DNA of 64,000 nt from an uncultured Alistipes sp. (GTDB lineage Bacteria > Bacteroidota > Bacteroidia > Bacteroidales > Rikenellaceae): NCBI GenBank assembly GCA_947591475.1, contig CANQDE010000004.1, positions 124,001 to 188,000 on the forward strand, given 5' to 3'. This document shows positions 17,145 through 25,566 of this stretch, piece by piece; the first letter of the stretch is position 1, and each line of letters opens with the position of its first letter. The position numbers and the translations under genes are program-made. The notes beneath the pieces were generated by a model. The model was not told where the DNA came from. It made no database searches and saw only the letters and a list, made by a program, of their open reading frames with translations.

Positions 17145-19316
17145 TCAATAACCCGGGTTCTGCATGGCAGCCTTGGCCTCGGGGGTGAGGTTCTGGCCGT
17201 TGTCGTCCAACAGACCGTCGATGAAGGTCTGCGGAATCGGACGCAGGTTGTGATAATCCTTGATGTTGGCGGCAGCACGCTGGTTGAATGCCTTGGCACG
17301 TTTAACCAACGTCTTCGTGCGGCTCAACTCCTCCCAACGGTTCCACTCGCCGAGCAGCTCGCGGGTGCGTTCGTTCATGATGAAGTGGATTTTGCCTTCG
17401 AGCGAGCCGGCATCCACACCGAGTTTTGCCAGGATGGCCTTGTCCTCTTCCGGCAGGTTGCTCCAGCTCGAAATCTGCAGGTTCGATTTTCCCCAGCCGC
17501 CTTCGGGTTTCGTCAGACCGGTCGAGATGCAGTAGGTGTTCTTCTTGATGTACGAATACTCGTAAGCCTGCATGTTGGTGATCTTTTTGCCGTTCTTGTC
17601 CTTGTTGCCTTTGGCTGTGGTTTTGGCTGCCGTCGAGTTCGTGCGGTCGCCGTTGAATGCCTGCGTACCGTCTTCGTAAGCCTCGCGGTCTTCGCCGGCT
17701 TTGTACTCGGCGCGGGCGCGCAGCCAGTTGATGGTTGCCAAGGCGCCTGCATCGTCGCCGTTGCGCACCTGGCATTCGGCCTTGATCAGATAGGTCTCGC
17801 CCACACGAGCCAGCGTGATGTCGCGGTGTGCATCACCCTTCTCGGCGGTACGCGTACCGTCTTCCGTCTTGTTGATGCCGCAGAAGCAGTTGCAGGTGTT
17901 GGGGTCGCCGGAAGCGCCGTGCTGATCCATCTCGTATTTGTCGCCGTCGTAGAGCGGAATCACGTTGGGCACCCATTTGCCGCCCCACTCCTCGGGGCCG
18001 ACGCCCTCGGGATAGACGAACGTGTGGCTTTCACCGGCGCGGCCGATGGTTCCGTACTGCGCTACCGATGTGCCTTTCTTGTTCAGAATGAACATGATGC
18101 CCGGATCACCCATTTCGGGTTCAGCCCCTGCAGGACAGCTCAGATGTTTAGTTTCATCATCTTTGTCAAGATTCCACATATCCTCGTCCGGTACATAGGC
18201 GTTATACCCGTAAACGGTCTTGTAGGTCTTCCACATACGCGAGTCGTTCACGTTGTCGAATACGTTGTAGGCATATTCGGTCGGACGGCAGCGCTGGAAG
18301 TCCATGCCGCCGATATACTGGCCGCGCTGTACATAAGCACCTGCGAAGTTCGAGAACTGCGGGTTGAAGTAGTTGTAGGTGCGGTTGCCGAAACGGCCTG
18401 CGGTTTTCGTATTTTCGTTGTGCGGAATGGCCATCAGAATCTCCTGCGATTTTTCGATCGCGCAGTCCGTACCCGTCCAATGGGCGTACAGGTTGTTGTA
18501 GTCCTTCTCGAGCGGACGGGCGGTGATCACCTCGTCGCAGAGCTTGATGGCCAGGTCGAGGTCGGCTTTCTTTTCGTACTTGCTGTTCCAGCCGGCGCAG
18601 CGCTCGCTCTGACGATAGAGCAGGGCCTTGGCATAGAAGTGGGCCGCCGTGTACTTCGTCCATGCGTAGTAAATCCAGTTGTTGTCGGCCGGAATCAGTT
18701 CGTAGGCGTGTTTGAAGTCGTCGATGATCTGGTTCAGCACCTCCTCTTCCGAAGCGCGCTTGTAGTTGCGCGGAACGCTGGCACCCTCTACTTCGACCGG
18801 TTGGGTCTGCAGCACGACGCCGCCGTATTGACCGAACAGACGCAGGTAGTTGTAACCGCGCAGGAAATAGGCCTCGCCCAACGCGCGGTCGTGAATCGAT
18901 GCGGGCATCATGGCTTCGCTGGCGATGATCAGGTTGGCCGTCGAGATACCGAAATACATCTGGTCCCAGATTGCATCGACACCCGGGCAGTTCTTCGAGT
19001 CGCCGCCGCCGCTGTAGTTGAGCGGGCCGAATTCGGCGCTGTAGTCGTTCCACGGGAATGCACAGTTGGAAGCGGCGACCGTGAACTCGTCGCAACCGTA
19101 GAGCGTCGTGCTGTAGGCCCATTCGAAACCGCCCCACCAGCGGATGTCGGCATAAAGACTGCCGACCATCTTTTCTACGCCTTCGGGCGTTTTCAACAAC
19201 GCGTCGGAAAGCAAGTGTCCGGCATCCTCCTCCAGGAAATCGTCGCCGCAGGAGGGTGCGCCCAGTGTCAACGCACATGCGAAGAGACCGGCGAATATTT
19301 TATTCAGATTTTTCAT
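17145..19316 (-). CDS. SusD/RagB-like outer-membrane glycan-binding lipoprotein (pectin locus)
   Basis: This 723-residue protein has a lipoprotein signal (LGAPSC, Cys23), then CGDDFLEED, characteristic of SusD starts. The helical SusD fold is visible in stretches such as ARAEYKAGEDREAYED and NERTRELLGEWNRWEEL, the latter being a hallmark of the C-terminal region. It is longer than the usual ~550-600 residues. It acts on the cell surface as lid and binder for its SusC partner, encoded 31 bp upstream. The ligand is inferred to be a pectic glycan because the linked enzymes are GH2, GH28, GH53 and GH115. Confidence 0.9.
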   Translation of the reverse strand: MKNLNKIFAGLFACALTLGAPSCGDDFLEEDAGHLLSDALLKTPEGVEKMVGSLYADIRWWGGFEWAYSTTLYGCDEFTVAASNCAFPWNDYSAEFGPLNYSGGGDSKNCPGVDAIWDQMYFGISTANLIIASEAMMPASIHDRALGEAYFLRGYNYLRLFGQYGGVVLQTQPVEVEGASVPRNYKRASEEEVLNQIIDDFKHAYELIPADNNWIYYAWTKYTAAHFYAKALLYRQSERCAGWNSKYEKKADLDLAIKLCDEVITARPLEKDYNNLYAHWTGTDCAIEKSQEILMAIPHNENTKTAGRFGNRTYNYFNPQFSNFAGAYVQRGQYIGGMDFQRCRPTEYAYNVFDNVNDSRMWKTYKTVYGYNAYVPDEDMWNLDKDDETKHLSCPAGAEPEMGDPGIMFILNKKGTSVAQYGTIGRAGESHTFVYPEGVGPEEWGGKWVPNVIPLYDGDKYEMDQHGASGDPNTCNCFCGINKTEDGTRTAEKGDAHRDITLARVGETYLIKAECQVRNGDDAGALATINWLRARAEYKAGEDREAYEDGTQAFNGDRTNSTAAKTTAKGNKDKNGKKITNMQAYEYSYIKKNTYCISTGLTKPEGGWGKSNLQISSWSNLPEEDKAILAKLGVDAGSLEGKIHFIMNERTRELLGEWNRWEELSRTKTLVKRAKAFNQRAAANIKDYHNLRPIPQTFIDGLLDDNGQNLTPEAKAAMQNPGY

Positions 19317-19347
19317 ACTCTCTTTACTCTCTTTTTGATGTTAGCGA

Positions 19348-22300
19348 TTAGAAACCGATGTTCAGACCGATCGTGAAACCGCGGTTGTAGAAGGTCGTGC
19401 CGAGGTCGAGATCCCAGTAGTCGATCGACGAGTAGATGTTGCCGAGGTTGCGGCCCTGGATGTAGACCTTCAGCGAGCTGAAACCGATCTTGTTGCAGAT
19501 GCTCTTCGGGAAGTTGTAGCCTAACGAGAGGTTGCGCACCTTCAGGAACGAGGCTTTCTCGTAGCCCAGCAATTTTTGGTATTCGTCGCCGCTGCCTCGG
19601 CTGCCGTCGTAGATAGGTTTCTGCCAGTCGGAGTTGGTGTGTTCGGGCGTCCAGTAGTCGGCCTCCACCTGGTTGGCGGCACCCGAGAAGAGTTGTCCGC
19701 CGGTCGAAACCATGTAACCGAAGCGGCCGTAGAGTTCGAGCGTCAGTTCGAGCCCCTTCCAGGAGAAGGTGTTCGACCAGCCCAGCGTCCATTTCGGGTT
19801 CTTGTTGCCCACGATGACGCGGTCGTTGTCGTCGATCCGGTAGTCGATCTCGCCGTTTTCATCGGGCTGGTCGACCGGACGCACCTTGCCGGGTTGGAAT
19901 TTGTGTCCGTTGGCGTTGTATTTCTCCATCAGCTCGCGGTCTTCGGGCGTATCCTGCCACAGACCTGCATGCTCGTAATCGAAGTACACGCCGATCGACT
20001 GGCCGATGAACCAGCTGTTGTCGATCATGTCCTGTTTGCCGTTGAGCAGCGATACGATCTCGTCCTTCTGGTATGCGGTGTTGATCGACGATACCCATTC
20101 GAAGTCCTTCGTGCGGACGGGCGTAAGGTCTAACCCGAGCTCGATACCGAAGTTCTTCGTTTCGCCGACGTTCGACATCATTTTGTTGTAACCGGTCAGC
20201 GTAGGAATCGTGGCGGCCATCAGCAGGTCTTTCGTGCGCGAGTGGTAGATATCGATCGTACCCATGATGCGGTTGTCGAAGAAACCGAAGTCGATACCGT
20301 AGTTCCACTGCGTGGTCTTCTCCCAGCCTAACGTCTTGTTGGGCATCGAGTTGCCTTTGCTGCCCATATCGACGTAGTAGGGCTCGTTCGTGGCGAGAAT
20401 CGTGGTGCTCTTGTCGTAACCGGCACCCGGCATCTTGTACTCCGAAACGAGACCCAGCGTGCCGTAAGCGTCGACGGACGAGTTACCCGTCGTACCGACG
20501 CCGATACGCAGTTTCAAGTTGTTGATCCAGTCGATGTCGCGCATCCACGACTCCTGGTTGATACGCCAACCGAAAGCGGCCGACGGGAAGAAGGCCCACT
20601 TGTTGCCTTCGGCCAGCACGGACGAACCGTCGTAACGGCCCGATACGGTCAGCAGGAAGCGTTCGTCGAAGTTGTAGTTGATACGGGCCATGTAGGAAGC
20701 CAGCTGATTCTCGCTGAAGCCCGTGCCCATGCCGGCACCGTAGTTGGTGTCTGTGATGTCGATGATGCCCATGTTGTTCCACAGCATCGAGGGATAAGGA
20801 TAATCGCTGCCCGACATGCTGCCGTTCTCATGGTTGTATTTCGAAGCCGACTGCAGCAGCGTTACGCCGATGTTGTGCTTCCCGAACTGGCGGTTGTAGA
20901 GGATCATGTTGTCCAGCGTCCACGAGAAGTAGCGGTCGACACCCCACTTGACGTAGTTCTTGCCGCCTGCACGGCCGGCCGAAGAGGCGTCGATGAAGAC
21001 ACCGTTGCGACGATAACGGAAGTCGGGGCCGAAGGCGAACTTGTAGCTCAAGCCCTTGAGCGGCTTCCAGATTTCACCGAAGTCGACCTGTGCGTAGAAG
21101 CTGCCCAATGCGCGGAAGCTCTCGCGGTTATCGTTCGATTTCTTCCATTCGTCCATCACCGTGTAGGAGTTGTTTTCCGTACCGGCGGGCAGGTTGATGA
21201 TCTCACCGTCTTCGTCGTAGGGCAGTGCGTAGTTCGGCAGCGCCTTGGCGGCGTTGTAGATGTCGACCGGGCCCGAGTTCGTGCCGGTCTGGCCCGTACG
21301 CGAATAACCGTACTGCTGCTCGGTGTAGGAGAGGTTGACCGACGCCCCCATCTTGAACCACGATTTCGGGGTTACGTCGACCGTCGAAGCGAAGTTGTAA
21401 CGCTGGTATTCCTGTCCCTTCTGCGTACCGTCGTTGCTCAAGTAACCGAACGAGAACGAACCCTGGACGTTCTCCGTACCGCCCGAACCGCTCAACGTGT
21501 GTTCGTGGGTGATGCCCGTCTTCGTTACGAGGTCGCCCCAGTCGTAATTGGTAACCTGCGACGGATCCCATACGCCGTTGACCCAGCCTTTCTCCACGTT
21601 GGCCCAACCCGGGTTGCCGGTGAAGTAGGTCTTATCGTGTTCGTAGTCGGGCTGGTCGCCGCGCGGGTTGATGTCGGGATTGGCATTGTATTTCGCCCAA
21701 CGCAAGAACGTGATCATGTCGCTGGCGCTCATCGAGGGCTGCAAGTCCTTCAGGTGCTCGACCGTTACCGTACCCGAGTAGTTCAGCGAGAACTGGCCCA
21801 CCTTACCGCGTTTGGTCGTTACGAGCACGACGCCGTTCGCACCGCGCGAACCGTAGATGGCGGTCGACGAAGCATCCTTCAGAATGTCGATGGATTCGAT
21901 GTCGCGCGGGTTCAGCGTCTCGATGCCGCCGGCGCTCAAGGGCACCCCGTCGACAACGTACAACGGCGAGTTCGAAGCAGTCAGCGAACGGTTACCGCGA
22001 ATGCGGATCGAACCGATCTCACCGGGACGCTGGTTCGACGTGATGTCGACACCCGCTGCCTTGCCCTGCAACGCCTCGAAGGCATTCATGACCGGCTTGG
22101 TGTTCAGCTCCTCGGCGCCTACACGGGTCAATGCACCCGTTACGTCCGTCTTCTTCTGGACACCGTAACCGACTACGACTACTTCGTCCAAGGTCGCCGT
22201 GTCCTCCTCGAGCGTGATGTTGTAGAACGTCTTGCTCGGGACTGCTACCGTCTCGACCGTCTTGTAACCGACAAACGATACCTCGATCGTGGCGTTCGCC

Positions 22301-22539
22301 GGAACGTCGTTCAAGAGGAAGTTGCCGTCGATGTCCGTGTTGGCACCGTTCAACGTCCCCTTTACGACCACGCTTGCGCCGATCACCGGTTGTCCGGCTG
22401 CATCGACGACATTACCTTTGATTGAATTGCTCTGCGCCGCCGCACCCAACGTCAGCATCGAGAACAATGCAACAAAGAACAACCGCCGGAGTTCCCCCCC
22501 CCATGCGGCACAACAATGTAAAAGTCTTGTTGTCATCAT
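19348..22539 (-). CDS. SusC/RagA-like TonB-dependent outer-membrane glycan importer (pectin locus)
   Basis: The protein has 1063 residues. After a signal ending at LGAAAQ it has a carboxypeptidase-regulatory-like domain (GNVVDAAGQPVIGASVVV), the TonB-box-like LDEVVVVGYG, a plug domain (IDILKDASSTAIYGSRGANGV) and the long beta-barrel. It imports oligosaccharides with its SusD partner, encoded next. The extreme N-terminus MMTTRLLHCCAAWGGELRR is unusual: a G9 tract encodes residues 13-16, just before the signal hydrophobic core. An alternative ATG at 22504 is out of frame at the present tract length and would come into frame if the tract lost one base. A promoter is seen at 22770-22801, leaving a leader of about 220 nt. 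Confidence 0.92.
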   Translation of the reverse strand: MMTTRLLHCCAAWGGELRRLFFVALFSMLTLGAAAQSNSIKGNVVDAAGQPVIGASVVVKGTLNGANTDIDGNFLLNDVPANATIEVSFVGYKTVETVAVPSKTFYNITLEEDTATLDEVVVVGYGVQKKTDVTGALTRVGAEELNTKPVMNAFEALQGKAAGVDITSNQRPGEIGSIRIRGNRSLTASNSPLYVVDGVPLSAGGIETLNPRDIESIDILKDASSTAIYGSRGANGVVLVTTKRGKVGQFSLNYSGTVTVEHLKDLQPSMSASDMITFLRWAKYNANPDINPRGDQPDYEHDKTYFTGNPGWANVEKGWVNGVWDPSQVTNYDWGDLVTKTGITHEHTLSGSGGTENVQGSFSFGYLSNDGTQKGQEYQRYNFASTVDVTPKSWFKMGASVNLSYTEQQYGYSRTGQTGTNSGPVDIYNAAKALPNYALPYDEDGEIINLPAGTENNSYTVMDEWKKSNDNRESFRALGSFYAQVDFGEIWKPLKGLSYKFAFGPDFRYRRNGVFIDASSAGRAGGKNYVKWGVDRYFSWTLDNMILYNRQFGKHNIGVTLLQSASKYNHENGSMSGSDYPYPSMLWNNMGIIDITDTNYGAGMGTGFSENQLASYMARINYNFDERFLLTVSGRYDGSSVLAEGNKWAFFPSAAFGWRINQESWMRDIDWINNLKLRIGVGTTGNSSVDAYGTLGLVSEYKMPGAGYDKSTTILATNEPYYVDMGSKGNSMPNKTLGWEKTTQWNYGIDFGFFDNRIMGTIDIYHSRTKDLLMAATIPTLTGYNKMMSNVGETKNFGIELGLDLTPVRTKDFEWVSSINTAYQKDEIVSLLNGKQDMIDNSWFIGQSIGVYFDYEHAGLWQDTPEDRELMEKYNANGHKFQPGKVRPVDQPDENGEIDYRIDDNDRVIVGNKNPKWTLGWSNTFSWKGLELTLELYGRFGYMVSTGGQLFSGAANQVEADYWTPEHTNSDWQKPIYDGSRGSGDEYQKLLGYEKASFLKVRNLSLGYNFPKSICNKIGFSSLKVYIQGRNLGNIYSSIDYWDLDLGTTFYNRGFTIGLNIGF
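22494..22502. repeat. G9 homopolymer tract in the susC signal-peptide region
   Basis: Nine consecutive C on the plus strand (G on the coding strand) lie in codons 13-16 of the SusC gene. A single-base slip would disconnect the current start from the mature protein. Confidence 0.9.
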
Positions 22540-22769
22540 GTTGTAATGAATTAGTAAGTAATTAGGTTAAATTGTGGAACAGGTTTTTCGTCTTTTTTTC
22601 TCTTTTCGGTCGTTTGTTTTTTTATTTGTTCAGTTCTGTTTTAAGGTCGGTTTCTTATCCGGTTCCCGAATCCCGAGATTACTTTTTCAACGGAATTCGT
22701 TTTTCGGATATGACGCCGGCAAACGCTGCGAAAAGCGCTTTTCGGGACTTTCCGCAAAAAATTGTAACA

Positions 22770-22801
22770 CAAATATAACAATAATTTTTTAATTACGACA
22801 A
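22770..22801 (-). promoter_or_regulatory. Promoter for the pectin-locus susC
   Basis: On the minus strand TTG (22799-22801) is followed after about 21 bp by TATATTTG (22770-22777). It lies in the 439-bp divergent spacer between susC and the GH53 gene. The long leader to 22539 contains no supported gene. Confidence 0.65.
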
Positions 22802-22889
22802 GAATATTTTTATTTTTTTTCGAAGAATTAGCGGCCGGAAAAAGGGTGGTACGGGTCGGCTCTAATATATAAGATAAAGGTGTATCGGC

Positions 22890-22920
22890 TTGGCAGTATA
22901 TGGGAAAATCGTTATATTTG
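22890..22920 (+). promoter_or_regulatory. Promoter for the GH53 pair
   Basis: TTG at 22890-22892, a 20-bp spacer and TATATTTG at 22913-22920 match the Bacteroidota vegetative promoter. The GH53 start is at 22979. It is back-to-back with the susC promoter, so both halves of the locus could be co-regulated from this spacer. Confidence 0.7.
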
Positions 22921-22978
22921 TAGAGGATAACCCGATAGCGGAAGCGGATGATCGGGCTGTCTGCAAACGAAAGAAAAG

Positions 22979-24079
22979 ATGAGAAAATTAAAAATTTTAA
23001 GAATGCGCGTTTTTCAGCGTTGGTTCGTCGTCGGAGGAGTGCTCGGAGCCCTTTGCATCCTGTTTTTGGGATGGTTGATTGGGCAGGCGCTTGAAGCCCG
23101 GACATCGGCGAATGAATTTTGGTTGGGCGGCGACATCAGTGCGACCACGCACCTCGAAAGTCAGGGAATTTATTCCTACAATCGCGACGGTGTGCGGACG
23201 GAGAACACGCGGCTGATGAAGGAACTCGGCCTGAATGCCGTTCGTCTGCGTGTGTGGGTCGATCCGAAAGGGGGCTGGAGCAGCAAAGAAGATGTGCTCG
23301 AAATGGCCCGTCGCGCCAAGCAGAACGATATGGCCGTTATGCTCTGTTTTCATTACAGCGACTGGTGGGCCGATCCCGCCAAACAGAACATTCCGGCGGC
23401 TTGGGCCGAAATGGATTACGAAACGATGAAACAAGCGCTCGCACGCCATACTGCCGAGACGCTCCGGCTGCTCAAGGAGAACGGCATCGAGGTAAAGTGG
23501 GCGCAGGTGGGCAATGAAACCTCCAACGGCATGCTGTGGCCCGTCGGACATCGCGACAACATGGAGCAGTATGCCGGATTGACCGATGCGGGTTATGAGG
23601 CGGTGAAGTCGGTCTATCCCGATGCGACCGTGATCGTGCATCTCGACAACGGGTTCGACCCGGTGCTCTACGATACGATGTTCGATGGGTTGAAACAGTA
23701 CGGTGCCCGATGGGACATGATCGGCATGAGCGTCTACCCTTATTGGGCGATGCAGAGCGGCAAGGAACCCGATGCGGCTTCGACGCTGCGGGACAGCATC
23801 GAGAACATCAAGCGGCTCGGCGCGAAATACGACTGCGACGTGATGATCGTCGAAACGGGCGTCGAGGCATCGAAGCCCGATGAAGGGTACGAATTTTTGT
23901 CGCAGTTGATCGATGCCGCGCTGAACGACACGGATCATCGGTGCAAAGGGGTCTTCTACTGGGCGCCCGAATGCTGCCACGGAGGCTATGCGCTCGGCGC
24001 TTTCCAGAACGACCGGCCGACCCGAATCATGGATGCCTTTACCGAGGCGGCGAACCGTTTGAAGGGTCGTATGCAATGA
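22979..24079 (+). CDS. GH53 endo-beta-1,4-galactanase (membrane-anchored or secreted)
   Basis: This 366-residue protein has an N-terminal hydrophobic segment (~16-36) that could be a signal peptide or a signal anchor. The GH53 TIM barrel starts at FWLGGDISATTHLE. The acid/base is Glu180 in QVGNETSNGMLWP and the nucleophile is Glu292 in MIVETGVEA. RVWVDP and FHYSDWWADPAKQ are typical of the family. It cleaves the beta-1,4-galactan side chains of rhamnogalacturonan-I. A second GH53 gene begins 11 bp after its stop, so the two form an operon. Confidence 0.92.
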   Translation: MRKLKILRMRVFQRWFVVGGVLGALCILFLGWLIGQALEARTSANEFWLGGDISATTHLESQGIYSYNRDGVRTENTRLMKELGLNAVRLRVWVDPKGGWSSKEDVLEMARRAKQNDMAVMLCFHYSDWWADPAKQNIPAAWAEMDYETMKQALARHTAETLRLLKENGIEVKWAQVGNETSNGMLWPVGHRDNMEQYAGLTDAGYEAVKSVYPDATVIVHLDNGFDPVLYDTMFDGLKQYGARWDMIGMSVYPYWAMQSGKEPDAASTLRDSIENIKRLGAKYDCDVMIVETGVEASKPDEGYEFLSQLIDAALNDTDHRCKGVFYWAPECCHGGYALGAFQNDRPTRIMDAFTEAANRLKGRMQ

Positions 24080-24090
24080 TTTTATAGTGC

Positions 24091-25176
24091 ATGGAACGGA
24101 TGAAAATCAAAGAATGGGCCGGTCGGATGATCGGCGGTTTGGTTTGCTTGTGCGCGGTCGCCTGTCAAAAGGGAGAGACGCCGCCTCCCGAAGAGGAGCC
24201 GGAACCCCCCGCGTCAGTCGTCGAATTCGCTTCCGGCGCCGACATCAGTTGGGTAACCGAAATGGAGCAGGCGGGGGTCGAATTTTACAATGCGGCGGGC
24301 GAAAGACGCGAATGCACGGCTTTGATGAAGGAGATCGGCATGAATGCCATCCGGTTGCGCGTGTGGGTGGATCCGTCCGACGGTTGGTGCGCCAAGGAGG
24401 ATGTCGTGGCGAAGGCCCGTCGGGCACAGGCTTTGGGTATGCGCTTGCTGATTGACTTTCATTACAGCGATTCATGGGCCGATCCCGCCAAGCAGCCTAT
24501 TCCGGCGGCTTGGTCGGGTTATGCGCTCGATCGGATGAAGCGGGCGCTGTCCGATCATACGGTCGACGTGCTTTCGGCCTTGAAGGCGGCCGGTGTGCAG
24601 GTCGAATGGGTGCAGGTCGGCAACGAGACCTCGGACGGTATGCTGTGGCCCATGGGAAAGGCGAGCGCGAACATGGCCAATTATGCCCAACTGACGACAG
24701 CCGGCTATGAGGCGGTAAAATCGGTCTATCCCGATGCGAAAGTCATCGTGCACCTCGATCGCGGCGACGAACCGCAACATTTTATCTGGCTGTTCGACGG
24801 ATTGAAACGGTACGGCGGCAAATGGGACGTGATCGGGATGTCGCTTTATCCGGAAGCGGCCACTTGGAGCCGGAGCAATACGGCGTTGATTGCTACGATT
24901 CGTACGGTGGCGGCACGTTACGGGACGGATTGCGTGATTGTCGAGGTCGGTATGGAGCGGAACATTCCCGATACGGCTCGGGCCTGCTTCGACGACCTGT
25001 TCCGACGGGCGATGCAAGAGACCGACGGGCGGTGTCTTGGCATCTTCTATTGGGAGCCGGAGTGTTACCCCGGATTCGGCCATTACTCGAAAGGGGCGTT
25101 TACCGACGACGGGCGTCCTTCCGTCGCGCTCGAACCGTTCGATTTGAGCCGTTATGTATCGGATGCCGGTAAGTAG
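24091..25176 (+). CDS. GH53 endo-beta-1,4-galactanase lipoprotein
   Basis: The protein has 361 residues. The lipobox CAVAC (Cys25) is followed by a Pro/Glu-rich linker (PPPEEEPEPP), the usual mark of a surface-exposed lipoprotein in this phylum. The GH53 barrel has Glu179 in QVGNETSDGMLWP and Glu285 in VIVEVGMER. It is clearly a paralogue of the preceding gene (shared FHYSDxWADPAKQ and SVYPDA segments). The pairing suggests one enzyme acts on polymer at the surface and the other on imported oligomers. An in-frame ATG at 24100 is an alternative start. A strong terminator follows. Confidence 0.92.
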   Translation: MERMKIKEWAGRMIGGLVCLCAVACQKGETPPPEEEPEPPASVVEFASGADISWVTEMEQAGVEFYNAAGERRECTALMKEIGMNAIRLRVWVDPSDGWCAKEDVVAKARRAQALGMRLLIDFHYSDSWADPAKQPIPAAWSGYALDRMKRALSDHTVDVLSALKAAGVQVEWVQVGNETSDGMLWPMGKASANMANYAQLTTAGYEAVKSVYPDAKVIVHLDRGDEPQHFIWLFDGLKRYGGKWDVIGMSLYPEAATWSRSNTALIATIRTVAARYGTDCVIVEVGMERNIPDTARACFDDLFRRAMQETDGRCLGIFYWEPECYPGFGHYSKGAFTDDGRPSVALEPFDLSRYVSDAGK

Positions 25177-25224
25177 AACGCTTACTCCGATTATGGGCCG
25201 TTTGGTCGAATGTAGGATTTATTG

Positions 25225-25263
25225 GTTCAAGGCTGTCGATTTCGACAGCCTTGAACTTTTTTT
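25225..25263 (+). terminator. Strong rho-independent terminator after the GH53 pair
   Basis: A perfect 15-bp stem (GTTCAAGGCTGTCGA with its complement) and a TT loop span 25225-25256, followed by seven T. It separates the pectin locus from the fructan locus. The remaining spacer to 25566 holds the fructan susC promoter. Confidence 0.92.
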
Positions 25264-25487
25264 AAGTGCGAGCAACGAGATTGGGGACGCTGCGAAAAGG
25301 GTCTGACGCCCTCGTGTGTCTGTATCTTCAAAGACAATTTCCAGCCGACCGATCATGACGCTTTTCTGCGTTGAGGTGCGGTTATCGGAGTAAAGGCGCG
25401 GTTACATATCCTATAATTGGTGTTTCGTTGTGCAGATTTTAACACCTTTTGAAACATCCGTTATATATTTTCATTTGGTGCTTCGGT

Positions 25488-25495
25488 TATCTTTG
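25488..25495 (+). promoter_or_regulatory. -7 box for the fructan-locus susC
   Basis: TATCTTTG matches TAnnTTTG and lies 72 bp before the susC start. No convincing TTG is present about 20 bp upstream, which fits an activator-dependent promoter of the kind HTCS regulators control. Confidence 0.55.
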
Positions 25496-25566
25496 TTACG
25501 CGAAACGCCCGCACCGGAAGCGGCGATTTCCGCCAAAAACCGAAAAAACCTAAAATACTTTATCGT

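Noticed and set aside
16900..17148. N-terminal extension of the GH2 protein
   Set aside because: The extension is translated from the purine-rich tract and terminator. A proper signal peptide starts at 16899.
22574..22792. Small intergenic frames between susC and GH53
   Set aside because: No family resemblance, and they lie over the susC leader and the back-to-back promoters.
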